From: Thelephora terrestris
Taxonomy: Eukaryota; Basidiomycota; Agaricomycetes; Thelephorales; Thelephoraceae
Length of the DNA: 64,000 nucleotides
NCBI GenBank assembly: GCA_015956445.1
Contig: WIUZ02000003.1
Span: 2,542,001-2,606,000 of the forward strand
Direction: 5' to 3'
A program made the translations under genes and the position numbers. Below are positions 1 through 11,406 of this stretch, piece after piece (position 1 is the first letter of the stretch; each line of letters starts with the position of its first letter). The notes under the pieces were generated by a model. The model did no database searches. It was not told the DNA's origin and saw nothing but the letters and a program-made list of their open reading frames with translations.

Positions 1-319
1 GTGTTTGTATCATTAGTGTAGTTACGCGTCACTGTCACGTCACAAATCTAAGTAGTATATATACTCCGAGTAGTTTAGCCTGTACTCCTTAGATTTGTTA
101 TCATCAGACTCTCCGTGACCTCTACTGCTGTGTGCTTAGAGCAAGAGTGCCTGAAGACCCTTGTCTCCTTCTTTCTCCTCTTCTCCAATCTAGTCTGTGA
201 AGAGACTTCCGATATCCCTGGGTTTGCAACAGGGTTATAACTGTGTGTTTGACCCCTGAGTGTGATAGGTTTGGATAGCAAGAGTGCTATTGAACTGTAG
301 AGGTCGCGTCGGCCTGACA
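1..319 (+). promoter_or_regulatory. Promoter/leader-like flank of repeat copy 1
   Basis: This stretch precedes the plus-strand copy of the repeat gene. It contains a TATA-like run (TATATATA, about 56-63) and a T/C-rich leader but no credible coding sequence. It is not shared with the flank of the minus-strand copy, so the inverted repeat begins only at about 320. It could be the downstream half of an LTR cut by the window edge; no partner LTR is visible. Confidence 0.3.
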
Positions 320-370
320 GGAGCCATCCTTGATTAGCAACACCAGCAACTTCCCCATCATCTTACAAAA

Positions 371-2005
371 ATGTCCTTCCCCAACAACCATACCTACAAA
401 GTCGTCAATGGGATCTCCACTATCTCCCGCATCGACCGCCGTGCCGCCAACCGCAAGACCTACGCCAATGAGGCAGGGGTTCCATACACCACAGATGAGC
501 AGGTATGGGGTGGGGCTAGAGCTTCTTGTGCTAGTCCTAACTCTTTCCCCTAGGTAGAGGTCGTACGTTCTTTGGCAGGATGCCGAGCTAACGATTTCTA
601 GATATTGGAAGTCGTCAAGAAGGTCAACGCCGAACGTCTCAGGGAGACGATCCCGCATTTGATGGGGTTGACCTGGGACAATGAGCTCTGAGTCCAGTCC
701 ATGATCGCCGAGAAGGTGATCTTCCAGATGAGGGGTAGGTTCGGAGAACTGGAGCATCTGATCAAGAAGGAGCTCTGGTACACCCTGCAGAGGGGTATCT
801 ACGATCAGGACCTGTTGGAGCATGTGGCAACTGTTCCTCGGGCTGTCCGCCATGCCACTGCTTCCACCACACTGTTGTGGTCGCTCGTTCGAGAGGGGGA
901 AAGCCGAGTAGGTTTCCCGTTTGGATATTCGAGTATGACTCTCGACTAACCAAACTGCCTAGGTTGGACGATTGGAGCGCGAGGTGAAGGAGGCGAAGGC
1001 AGATGTCCTTCGTCTGTCCGCCGAGGGTCTCTTGATGAAGGAGACCATGGCTGACTTCCAGAAGAGGACGAACGAGGTGTTGGAGGCGATGGTGGCTAAC
1101 CATCAAGAGTTAGTCGCCGGGTTGAAGGTTCGGGATATCAACATCAGGAAGGCCTTGGATATGAGGGACAATCGCCTGGATAGGCACTCGAAGAAGATCG
1201 GAGATGCAAGCAACAAGGTAGCTTTCCTCATCTCGAAGATGAAATGAGGAAAGCTGACTCTTTCTAGATTGAGGACTTGGTGTCCATGTTGACTGCGCAG
1301 GTTGAGTCCTTGCAGGACAAGACCTGTAACTGTAAGGAAGGTCCCGTGTTGGTTGGACAAGGCACAGCTGATGTTCCGTTCGAGTTGGAGTACGCTGACG
1401 AGGTGGTACTCCCATTGCCTAATCCGTCGTCCTACACCACACCTCCAATCAAGAACGAGGCTCCCATTCCTACTCTGGCTCCGGCTTCCACTCTGGCCGA
1501 GTTCGACAAGGAGAACTGTAGGCACTGCCCACTGCAGCCAATCAGCCAGTTGGTGAAGATCGAGGATGAGGTCATGGTCGTTGATTGGGCTGAAGATGCT
1601 CCGAGGGTTGCCGAGGTATGTCCTGTGGTTACAGGCTAGCGTTGTAAACGCTCTCGACGCCGTAACAATCATTGCATGGCACCCTCGGCTTACCCTTATC
1701 CACGTCCAGTTGAGTTGGATGGTAACGAGTCTGGTTGAGATGAGGGAAGACCCTTCCGATACCGGGTCAACCGTCCCAACCAACAGGTCGAGTCGGAGGT
1801 CCAGCTTAGGCACCTCACCCGACTCGCAGTACAGGATCCCGCCCAGGCCTCCGATGAGGGTGACAGAGGGTCTCTCTTCGACTACGTCGACAGTGCTGCC
1901 GAGCAGTCACCCGGTGATGGAGATGTGGGACCAGGTGTTCCGCAGTTTGGTGACATCTGGGAGACTGATCGGACCCTACGAAGGCATCTCTTCCTATTGG
2001 CTTGA
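371..2005 (+). pseudogene. Repeat-family coiled-coil protein, inactivated copy
   Basis: Four exons (371-502, 602-907, 963-1217, 1268-2005) with GT-AG introns align over their whole length with the intact minus-strand copy at 2921-4521. Three in-frame stops break it: TGA at 689-691 where the partner has TGG, TAG at 1637-1639 where the partner has CAG, and TGA at 1736-1738 where the partner has CGA. No frameshift is seen, and the terminal stop is conserved. All three changes are C:G to T:A transitions, as from deamination or a RIP-like process. Function of the family is unknown; a heptad-like helical segment begins exon 3. Confidence 0.75.
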
Positions 2006-2920
2006 ACTAGATGTTCAGTTGAGTGCGGAGGATGGGGACACCATGTTTGGAGAGATCCTTGCAAGGAGGGGCCGGTTCTTTGATCTCCGGGATGGAACGC
2101 TGATGACCATGAGGCCTGCCGTAGATCGAGTCGACTTTTGAGGATGTTGTATAAGCATAGTATAGCCATGTCGTTTCGTATTGCCGTGAATGTATGCGCG
2201 TTGTGTGTGTTTAAATGATGGGTGTGAAGGATAAGGAGTGTGAAGCATTCAAACATAAGAAATGGTAAGAAGAGTTTGAAGAAAGAGCGTGTTATAAAAA
2301 GTTTGAAAATACCATGTTCCTGACAACACCATTGGTAAGGACATGTGTTGATGCCAGTGACGTGCTGTCAAAGCGACCTGAAGAACCGGAGCATATTGAT
2401 TCCAGTTGATCGGTAGATAGATTAGTAAGTGAGTGTGCCTTAAGCCACTGCACAAACACCATCACACATCACGCTGTATAAATGTGACTACAATGGATAC
2501 CAAAAGTATATATACCCACTGTCACGAACATGTGACATGTTGAGGAAAATCACACAGGTTATTCAGGTCATTCATGTCATTTGTAGTAATAATACAAGTG
2601 TCAGGAACATGGTATTTTTAAAACTTTTTATAACACGCTCTTGCTTCGAACTCTTCTTACCATTTCTTATGTTTGAATGCTTCACACTCCCTATCCTTCA
2701 CACCAATCATTCAAACACACACAAACGCGCATACATTCACGGCAATACGAAACGACATGGCTATACTATGCTTATACAACATCCTCAAAAGTCGACTCGA
2801 TCTACGGCAGGCCTCATGGTCATCAACGTTCCATCCCGGAGATCAAAGAACCGACCTCTCCTCGCCAGGAGCTCTCCGAACATGGCATCCCCATCTTCCG
2901 CGCTCAACTGAACCTCTAGT

Positions 2921-4521
2921 TCAAGCCGATAGGAAGAGATGCCTTCGAGCAGACCGATCAGCCTCCCAGATGTCACTGAACTGCGGAACACTTGGTCCCA
3001 CATCTCCATCACCGGGTGACTGCTCAGCAGCACTGTCAACGTAGTCGACAAGCGACCCTCTGTCTCCCTCATCAGACCCCTGGGTGGGATCCTGCCTTGC
3101 GAGGCGAAGCTGGTGTCGAAGCTGGATCTCCGACTCGACCTGTCGGTAAGGACGGTGGACCCGGTATCGGAAGGGTCGTCCCTCATCTCGACCAGACTGG
3201 TCACCATCTGACTCGACTGGTTGAGGGTATGGATTAGCCGAGGGAGCCATACAATGGGCAAGGCGGTGTCGAGAGTGTATACAACGCTGCCCCTCGATCA
3301 CCGGACGTTCCTCAATGGCCCTTTGAGCATCTTCGGCCCGGTCAACTGCCATGACCTCATCTTCGATCTTCACCAGTTGACTGACTGGCTGCAGCGGGCA
3401 ACAATGACAATTCTCCTTGTCGGACTCGGCCAAAGTGGAAGCCGGAGCCGGTGTCGGAACGGGAACCACATTCTCAATCGGAGGCGTAGCATAGGACGAC
3501 GGGTTAGGCGATGGGAGTACCACCTCATCGGCGTACTCTAGCTCGAACAGAACATCGGCCGTACCCTGTCCAATCAAGACGGGACCTTCCTTGCAGTTGC
3601 AAGTCTTGTCCTGCAAGGACTCGACCTGCGCCGTCAACACAGACACCACATTCTTGAGTTCCTCCATCTAGAAATTGTCAGCTTCCCTCATTTCGTCTTC
3701 GAGATGAGGAAAGCTACCTGGACGTCCCTCCTATTCAAGGCACCCTTGATGTTGTTGTCCCGAACTTTCAGTCCGGCGATCAACTCTTGATGGTTAGCGA
3801 CCATCGTCGCCAACGCCTCGTTCGTCCCCTGCTGGAAGGTGGCCATAGTCTCCTTCATCAGAAGACCCTCCACTGACAGACGAAGGACGTCTGCCTTCGC
3901 CTCCTTCACCTCATGCTCCAATTGTTCCACCTAGGCAGTTTGGTTAGTCGAGAGTCATACTCAAATATCCAAACGGAAAACCTACCCGGCTTTCCCCCTC
4001 TTGAACGAGCGACCACAATAGCGTGATAGAAGCTGTGGCGTGGCGGACAGCCCGAGGAACAGTTGCCCCATGCTCTAACAAGTCCTGATCGTAGACACCC
4101 CTCTGCAGGGTGTACCAGAGCTCCTTCTTGATCAGATGCTCCAATTCCCCGAACCTACCCCACATCTGGAAGATCACCTTCTCGGCAATCATGGACCGGA
4201 CCCAGAGCTCATTGTCCCAGGTCAACCCCATCAGATGAGGGATCGTCTCCCTGAGACGTTCTGCGTCCACCTGCTTGACGACCTCCAAGATCTAGAAGTT
4301 GTTAGCTCGACATCTATGCCGATGATGAACAGCCTCTACCTAGAGGAAGGAATTAGTGCAATACAAGAAGCTCTAGTTCTCCCCCATACCTGATCATCAG
4401 TGGTGTAGGGAACCCCTGCCTCAGAGGCATAGGTCTTGCGGTTGGCGACACGGTGGTCGATACGGGAAATGGTGGAGATACCATTGGCGACTTGGTAGGT
4501 ATGGTTGTTGGGAAAAGACAT
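2921..4521 (-). CDS. Repeat-family hypothetical protein, intact copy (465 aa)
   Basis: Minus strand, four exons: 4521-4390, 4291-3986, 3930-3718 and 3667-2921, all with GT-AG boundaries and consistent phase. The protein begins MSFPNNHTY, has a helical middle, a probable coiled coil in exon 3 (residues ~147-217), an acidic Pro/Ser-rich region, and an Arg/Gln-rich tail. No reverse transcriptase, integrase, zinc knuckle or transposase motif is visible, so I cannot name it. Its presence as an inverted duplicate inside a retroelement-rich island suggests a repeat-borne gene. The frame with the longest shadow (to 2785) is not used because phase and conservation favour the stop at 2921. Confidence 0.6.
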
Positions 4522-4572
4522 GTTGGTAAGATGATGGGGAAGTTGCTGGTGTTGCTGATCAAGGATGGCTCC

Positions 4573-5918
4573 AAAAAGACGTCCTTCTTATAGCCTAGAT
4601 CGGTGATCCTTCACGTGACCTACCTCGACAAACCTCATTGGTCCAGGTCACATCAACTTCCGCCCCTGTACCATCATCGTCGGCTTACTACATCAAGCTG
4701 ACACCTTGGCCTGCGGGACAGCCTTGGAAGAACTTTGTTCCGGAACGCCTAGAACATGCATGCACTAAAAATAGGTCTCATGACCTTGACGACCCTTTTA
4801 CGACCCCTTTACGACCCTTATGACTCATTCATGACATCACGATAACGACCAACCCTGGACCCTGATCACACACGTGGACAGTCACATCACAGTCTCCTAA
4901 CCGGAGGAAGGAATCGCCGCTATTCAGAAGGAGTGCCTTAGACTCCTTTTGGTTAGCCAAGCAAAGGTGGAAGTAGCCGTTAGCATGAAACACCAGCGAA
5001 TCTGTAATCCCTCATGTCCCATGAGTCTAGGCCCGACCTCCTCATGTTCGGACGTATGTTGAGGTTGCCATTAGTCCGTGATGCTGTTACCGCCTACAGA
5101 CAACAAGGGATGCTGCATGGCCTCACTCGTGAATCCGCTCGAATCTACGAAGTAAAGCGAGGTTCCCACCTGGCCCTTGGGTGTGATCCCCAGGTACGAA
5201 CTTGCATTTACCCCATGCCCCTTTTTCTTTTAGGACTAGTGTTATCTTTACCCCTATGTTTCATGCGGACATTCGTTATCTTTTATGCAATCCTTCACAC
5301 GCTAGTAAGGCCCTTTGTCCTTTATTCTCCCACGCGTCATATTTGTTTGTTTCCCTTACATAGTGTTCCCACACTCCTTATCTCCCTTTGTTTGGACTTG
5401 ATAAGGGTATATTAGGGCATTGACGTCATGGCCACTCCTTTAGTATAAGTAGCAACTGTGGCTGTATCGTAGCACCTTAGTTTTGTTACCCCAGGAAATC
5501 CTCTGCCCTTCTCAGCCCAGTTGCAGTTAAGGACAAGTCAGAGTTTCTTGTTTGAACACAAGGCATTCCCACATCTGCTCTCCCTCCCGCTCTGTGCATC
5601 GTCTGCGCCTTGTAACTATAGAACCCCAGCGTTCATATTAGAACACCTTGAGCGTCCAGTCAATCACCTGGTGGAGTCATCAATCCTGTTGTAGGGATAA
5701 ACCCTTGCGTGTTAAACCGAACGAAGTACGGTTTAGGTTGGGTTTCTCTTTAGGATTTTGACCTGACTTGTAGTGACCTCGGACAACCTACCGGAAGAAT
5801 AGAGACGTGATTGTTCTCTCACAAGCTAGTTGGACTAGTGAGTACTCTGCGGAGTCGGCTCAGTGCACTGGTAGTTGTTGGGGTAGAGTGGCCCTGACAA
5901 CAAGGCAGATGAAGCAAA
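4573..5918 (+). other. Non-coding repeat-like DNA with a TATA box
   Basis: No gene is supported here. The stretch contains clustered GACGACCCTTT-type short repeats near 4790-4820, a TATA-like element TAGTATAAGTAGC at about 5440, and a T/C-rich leader to about 5760. That order (upstream region, TATA, leader) resembles an LTR in plus orientation, but I could not define both ends or a target duplication. Confidence 0.25.
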
Positions 5919-7596
5919 CTAAACAAGGAGGAAAGGATCTATGTTACAAGCGCAAGTCTGAGCAAACGGACAACGATGGGCGAAGTGAAACAGGTTGTAC
6001 ACAGACTGAGGACAATAAGAATACTCTCTCGATACTGGATCCACCCAGCAGTCCCGACATCCCAGAACATCATGCTCCAGCCCATCAAACATATCCTTCC
6101 TCACTTGACCTAGTCCTTCACTCACTAGATTGAACCCATACTTGTCCTGCAGACTCACCACCTCCAACTTCAGCCACATGCCAACCTGGCGGGCCTTGCT
6201 TGATGGACGACACCATTGTCCAGTACGAGTCATCGGACTCTTGCGACTCTTCTTTGCGGTCCTCTCCACCATTTGAAGAACTGGAGCAGGATTCCAGGGA
6301 GGGGATTGAGGGAGAGGAATCCTGCGATCCTGGCGGTGTTGGAGGGACAAAGGTGGAGGGCTGTGGCATGTCGCAGCACTGGATTCCTCTGCAGTCATGA
6401 CCGAAGTATCGGTAGAGAGATGCCTGGAAAGGTCCCCAATGTTCAAGGGCAAAGTGAGAGAAGTCCTCATCGAGACTTCCAAACATAACGTTGTAGTGCC
6501 TCCAGTTCTGGGGATGTGGGATTCTGAGGTTTGCTGTCCTCAGTCCTCATTCCTCCTCTTTGCTTTTCCTCTCCTTTGCAACCTTTGCAACCTCCTTTGC
6601 AACCTCCTCCTCTTTGACGGAGCTTCCTATTCACCAGAGCTTCCTCTTTGCGAACTTCCTCTTCGCCGGAGCTTCCTCTCCTTCGCTGGAGCTTCCTCTT
6701 CTCCAGAAGTCTTTCCCCTTTTCTTAGTTCCCCCTTTATGATGACTTTCCCCTTTATGATGACTTTCCCCTTTCATGACGACTTTCCCCTTTTCTCCTCT
6801 TCCCCATGACTTCGCCATTGCATCATAGGTCCCTATTTTGCAGTTTCCCTCCTTTCTTCTCTGGATCCTTCTCAGAGTAGACCTTAGTATATATATCCTG
6901 TACTAGCTACTCTAGAGATCATTGCGCTCCATCCTATTGAAGTCCAGTCAGCTATGTTCCCCTCCTCCTAGTCTGAAGCTTTGCTCTAGTCCCCTTGTCG
7001 TCCCCAGTGTCTTCTTGCTTTTCTCAGTGTCTTCTCCTAGTGTTCTCTGCTCCCCTCGTCGAATCTTCCCTTCGGAACCCCTCGAAACTCTTTTGGAACT
7101 CTCACGATCTCTCTGCTTTTCTTGCTTTGTCTCTAGCTCTCTTCTGGTATCTCCACCTTCGCACTTTCTTCGCAACTGTTCCCCAGTCGCTGCTTGGAGT
7201 TCCTTGACACTGTACAACCTAGGACCCACCTTCACAGGAACTCTCTGGGCCTTGATCCTCTGTCTTCACGGAGGTCCCCCAGAAGAACCCTTGTTCAACG
7301 TACATGAGGTCCAACCTCTTCTCCAACTTAGTGATCCTCTCCTCCCTTTCTCGTTCCATAGCATCCAAGAGGGGAGCACATCCGTTGTTCATGATGGTGC
7401 GGTTGGGATCCTCATACCCAGCCTGATCCCAAAAGTGAGGAGGAGCCTGATGCTGAGTGAGGAAGTCGATGGAGACTTCATTGTTGAAGGCAATGTTGGC
7501 AGGGGTGTCATACAAGTGGCTGTCGACATTGTAGGGGGTGGCGGCCTCATAAGGAGAGGCAGAGACAAAGGGGGTGGCAGCAGTGTTGAGAGACAT
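5919..7596 (-). pseudogene. Decayed gag-like retroelement gene fragments
   Basis: Minus-strand open pieces in different frames read as one degraded gene: 7596-7219 (begins MSLNTAATP, ends in a Glu/Arg-rich helix), 7235-6948 (very Lys/Arg/Glu-rich), 6818-6627 (basic, with repeated GESHHKG) and 6486-5919 (acidic Ser/Pro-rich, then a Cys-containing tail). Charge pattern and repeat context suggest a gag-like protein. No protease, reverse transcriptase or CCHC knuckle is present. Frameshifts between pieces make an intact product unlikely. An unrelated host gene cannot be excluded. Confidence 0.35.
6573..6800. repeat. Run of three minisatellites
   Basis: Three adjacent short tandem arrays are visible on the plus strand: CTTTGCAACC-type units (about 6573-6606), GGAGCTTCCTCTTC-type units (about 6618-6700), and TTTATGATGACTTTCCCC units (about 6733-6795). 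On the minus strand they encode the repeated GESHHKG and RRGSSQ-like peptides of the gag-like remnant. Confidence 0.7.
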
Positions 7597-7803
7597 AGTA
7601 TCAAAGGTTGCTTGTGAGGGAAGTTGCTGTAGGTTGGTGGGAGTGGAAAAGAGACGATGAGGGAAAAAGACCAAGAAACCCCACAGACTAAATACACTCA
7701 GATCAATGGGACGCTCAAAAGGGTAACAACAATGCACCATGACTCACTATTACCCCAAAAGAGATAAACGAACCCTCAGCCCCAATTACCATCCCATCAA
7801 CTC

Positions 7804-7930
7804 TGGGAAATCCCCACTGATCATGAGAAATCCCCATCGCTCTTCTATTACTACTGTGAAACCTGGGAAATCCCCATCACCCTTCTATTGCTACCATGAA
7901 ACATGAGAAATCCCCATTGTACTCCTATTG
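7804..7930. repeat. 40-bp tandem repeat with GGGAAATCCCC cores
   Basis: Two full 40-bp units (7824-7863, 7864-7903) are flanked by a partial unit on each side (7804-7823, 7904-7930). Each unit starts with TGRGAAATCCCCA followed by a pyrimidine-rich stretch ending TGAAAC. The four near-palindromic (G/A)GAAATCCCC cores lie about 150-280 bp upstream of the TATA box at 8083. Confidence 0.8.
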
Positions 7931-8082
7931 ACTCATTCCTTATTGTTCCCATATTTGTATTTCACCATCAGTCGTCCTAAGTCCCACTTCTCTGACTCCT
8001 TCACCCTACCCTAAACTACGCACAGACCATGTTGATTCTCGTTTGACTCCTTGTATGATTACTAAGCATGTAGAGGATTGGG

Positions 8083-8090
8083 TATATAAG
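8083..8090 (+). promoter_or_regulatory. TATA box of a probable retroelement promoter
   Basis: TATATAAG is followed by a T/C-rich leader with an AATAAA at about 8157-8162. Together with the tandem repeat upstream this looks like the U3-R part of an LTR in plus orientation, feeding the broken ORF at 8370-8850. LTR ends were not found. Confidence 0.35.
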
Positions 8091-8369
8091 GAAGAGTGGT
8101 CGCTCCTCTCTTTTCCCCATTCTCAATCTCTTCTGTACTCTCCTACTATCTGCTCAATAAACAAAGTAAGCTGAGGATTCCTCCTCACGCCTTGCTTTAT
8201 CTGACTCATTCAAGCAGGAATCTTCTTGCCAGTGTATGTTCAGCACTCCTAACCCTTTCCCCTCTACCAGTCCTATCCAATGTCTGGTCATACCCAACGC
8301 TCGATGTTCTATCTGGGAGTATAAACTCATCAGAAGTCTTTAGCTTAATAGAACCTCAGGTCTATTAGC

Positions 8370-8850
8370 TCACCACCCATACTATTGTCCCTTCGCCGCT
8401 CTTGATGCCGGGGTTACCACTCCCCCATTCTTACTTGGAGCTGATCATCAGTTTCTTTGGAAATCTGATCACTGAGAGCCCACTGTCTACTTTAGTATCA
8501 GCCCAGCCTTTTATTTCCCCACTCCTCGGATTCACCTCACCACCAACGTCCACACACATTGCCCAGCTATCATTGTTCTCTGGTGGGACATTTCAACTGA
8601 CTTACCCTTCACTGTCATAGAGTATCTCAACAGCTTTAAACAACTCAGCGATCAAGACTTCGAGCCATTCATTCAACACCTAGTTGAATTTTGCCAAAAC
8701 TACAACTCTCCCATTCACCCCTATCAATTCAAGTTGCCACTCGCTCTTGATATCCCGCCTCCTCTTGTCTCTACTCCAGGAACCCCCTTCATCAAAACCC
8801 ATCCAGACACACCCTACCCCACTAATCCTCTAGTGCCCCACAGACAGTAA
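8370..8850 (+). pseudogene. Broken ORF, probable retroelement remnant
   Basis: A single plus-strand frame is open from about 8370 to the TAA at 8848-8850 except for one TGA at 8473-8475 (after CAC, before GAG). The amino-acid composition on both sides is protein-like. There is no ATG in that frame near the start, so a 5' exon or start has been lost. I recognise no domain. Confidence 0.3.
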
Positions 8851-9129
8851 GCAGGCCTTCAACCCTGACACCCACATGTGTAGACAGGATCAATCAATCA
8901 CTTCTCCCTCTCTCTCCCATCTACTCGCAGCACCAGCTCCCACCAACTCTCCCCTATTAGGTAAGACTTAGAGTACACCGCATATGTATTAGCCTAGAAT
9001 ACATATACCTGCTCAACATCTCCAACAATACACTGACACGTATCAGCTGTGAAAAACACAAGAGCAGTGCAAGGTCACCTGCTGGCAGAGCCAATATAAT
9101 TTTCAGAACCCATGGTGGGAAGGATAGGC

Positions 9130-9384
9130 CTAGGGTCTGTAGGGTGGGATACCTTGGGTTTTCTGGTGACAGAACCTATGCTCAACCTGGGCTCGACGGT
9201 GCCAGAGATATTCCGTCCAGAACCTGGGGTATTTGAACCATTTCAAAGGTTTCAATAACAAGCCGGAGAGTCTGGAAAGGGATGCATAATGGGGAAAGTT
9301 GGAGAGACCAGAGGCAGAGCTATTGGGAGAATGATCTGGCAAGTTCAAAGAGCTTTGAGACTGTTGAGAGCGTTTGGCAGGCAT
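9130..9384 (-). CDS. Short hypothetical ORF in a retroelement-like transcript unit (84 aa)
   Basis: A minus-strand ORF starting MPAKRSQQSQ, with Ser/Gln-rich N-terminus then a basic aromatic segment with several Trp. It lies about 0.7 kb downstream of a minus-strand TATAAATA box (10059-10066) and a long T/C-rich leader (10050-9400), the layout of a retroelement leader plus gag start. No continuation to polymerase domains is seen to the left. It may be a relic. Confidence 0.25.
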   Translation of the reverse strand: MPAKRSQQSQSSLNLPDHSPNSSASGLSNFPHYASLSRLSGLLLKPLKWFKYPRFWTEYLWHRRAQVEHRFCHQKTQGIPPYRP

Positions 9385-11020
9385 GGGTGTATCGTGGCAG
9401 CATCAGAGGGTCTTTGGCCCTCTCTGTTCAATGTTTGCAGCAATCATATCTGACATCCGGTGAACTACCCAGTCTCGCTAAATCGTGGGAACACGTAGCA
9501 AGGAGAGGGAGCTGAAGGGGGTGGGTGACCGGTTGTGCAGATGTCGGTAGGGTAAGGCAAGTAGAGGTAGGGAGGAGTAGGGAGGAGTAGGGAGAAGTAG
9601 AGAGGGAATAGGAAGTGGTAGCGATAGAGTAGAGTCTCAATAGACAAATGTCGCAACGAGGAGGGTCACGGCGGGATATATGGCTAAGGGAGAAGCTATC
9701 AGCGCGAGACGATGAACTGCTACTATCCGGGTGGAGTTGGGATACGACCAGAATAGCAGAAGTGGGGGTGAGGGGTTGCCGGTTGTGCAGAGGTCGGGAA
9801 GGGGAGAGAAGCTAGACAGAGGAGAGGAAACCATGGTAGGTCGCAACATTGTCGGGACGAGAGGGGAGAACTCCGTACTAGCAAACTCCTGCTAGACGAT
9901 GACGATGGGCTAGGGGACTATTGGAACTATGGGGCTAGTGGAATCGATGTCAGAGCGAGGAGCTGGAGGTTTTCGATGATCAGGTCGTTCAGGCAGAAGG
10001 GAGAAGAGGTGTGAAGAGGCCCAGGGGTTTCTTGTTCGTTCAACTAGCTAGTACAGGGTATTTATAGGTAAAGACAGTGCGATCTACGCGAAAGAGATGG
10101 GAAAAGTAGCAAACAAATGGAGAAACGGTGGGAGAATAAGAACAGGTAGATAGAAGGGGATAAACGAGAGTCCAACGCAGGGTAGGGAGACAAACAGTTC
10201 ATCGGGAGGCCGGAACGAGGCTGGGACAGGTCTTACCGAGAGGATGGAGCGATCATGAGAAACAGAACCGAAAGGGGAAGTCTACGGGTTCGAGATCAAA
10301 AGATCGTAACCGGGCGGGAGAGCGGGAGCAGTCGAAGATGATTGGTGAGTGAGAGGGAACGAGTCGACACGTGTCTAGACTGAAGGGAACCGGACCGAGG
10401 GAGGGGACACGTCATCTCGACGAGATAAGGGATCGGGAGACATCGGCCAATCACAACATCACGTGCCGTTTGGGGAGGACGGCCACGGAGGCGGAAACAG
10501 CGTGCGATGACGCACGTCGAAGGGATCGCGGGAACGGCTCGATGATCAGGACGTCAAGTGGGCGTGACCCCCTGTGACTGATCGAGGGGCCGTCGGTTCG
10601 CGTAGGGGGGTTTCGTCGAGATAGACGGGGTAGGAGCTGAGACTGGAGCTTGAGTCGAAGCTCGCGTGAATAGACAGCGGGTCAACGAGAGAACGAGAAG
10701 GTACCTGAGACGAGAGGAAACTAGTAGAAGTGGTGAACACTGCGTTCGCTGTCGAGTTGGCTGGGGTTGTAGTGAAGAGGTCTATAAGAACTCTTACTAG
10801 TCCTTCTTGGTTTACTTAGAAGCTAAGCGTTAACAACTAAGTAGGCTGGTTGAGAAGTCAGTTATCCCGACTATCAACTCCACAGGGTGGGCAGGGTTTC
10901 GTACTTTCCGGCTCCTTATCCTGATGAGTTCGCTGAAGGAGGTTGTAGGTCCTTCAGATGTGTTCAGAGGGGTTCAGTAACCTTTATCACTACTGCACGT
11001 ATATTCCCTGGTTCAAACAC
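9385..11020. other. Repeat-island DNA, no gene supported
   Basis: Contains AGGAGTAGGG-type short repeats (9560-9600), two copies of a ~36-bp block with the shared core CCGGTTGTGCAG (about 9517-9552 and 9764-9801), the minus-strand TATAAATA at 10059-10066, and a GC-rich, CGA-rich stretch at 10200-10740. Open frames here are compositional. A motif CTGATGAG at about 10921 was examined as a hammerhead core and rejected. Confidence 0.4.
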
Positions 11021-11406
11021 CTAGTAAGAATGTAAAGGGGGTTGCTGATCTTGATAAGAATGGAGTTCCTGATCTACGCTGATGATCGGGAATGGAGATA
11101 ATGATGTGTGAAACTGATACGATCGAGGCTGTGTATGAGGCTGTGAAGAAGGCTGTGTAGAATGCTGTGCACTGTGGCTGTGTAAGTGGCTGTGCTGTGG
11201 CTGTGTTAAGGGGGTGGCTGTGCTAATACTTCTGAGGCTGTGCTGATATGTCTGAGTGGTTTTTGATGATCTGTCAATATACTGCTGAGGTACGTCCAAA
11301 TGCTGCTGAGATATGTCTGATGACTTGATACTGCTGAAACTTGAGAACCTGTCTTGATAAGATAAACTTCTTGATATGTCTGAGATACTGATACGTCGGA
11401 TACCAA
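11021..11406 (-). mobile_element. Leader/gag-start remnant inside the LTR element
   Basis: Directly after the primer-binding-like site at 11401-11406 (minus-strand reading TTGGTATCCGACG), the sequence is built from degenerate CTGTG and CAGCAGTAT-like repeats and encodes Gln/His/Ser-rich peptides in several frames. It looks like the untranslated leader of a Ty1/copia-type element whose body has been lost or replaced to the left. Confidence 0.4.

Larger units (their letters stand above)
320..4572. repeat. Large inverted repeat (two ~2-kb arms, 273-bp loop)
   Basis: The arm at 320-2325 is repeated in reverse complement at 2599-4572, leaving a unique loop at 2326-2598. Both arms start at GGAGCCATCC and end at the shared TTCCTGACA. 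The arms carry the same four-exon gene, so the genes lie tail to tail. They differ by scattered substitutions and small indels (arm lengths about 2,006 and 1,974 bp), so this is an aged duplication rather than an assembly artefact. The loop holds TATA-like runs but nothing coding. Confidence 0.85.

Noticed and set aside
2785-3261. 158-aa minus-strand ORF overlapping the last exon of the repeat gene
   Set aside because: It is a shifted frame of the same exon; the splice-consistent frame ending at 2921 is favoured.
10915-10945. CTGATGAG...GAAG resembling a hammerhead ribozyme core
   Set aside because: The second core strand must read GAAA; here it is GAAGG, and no flanking stems I and III can be drawn.
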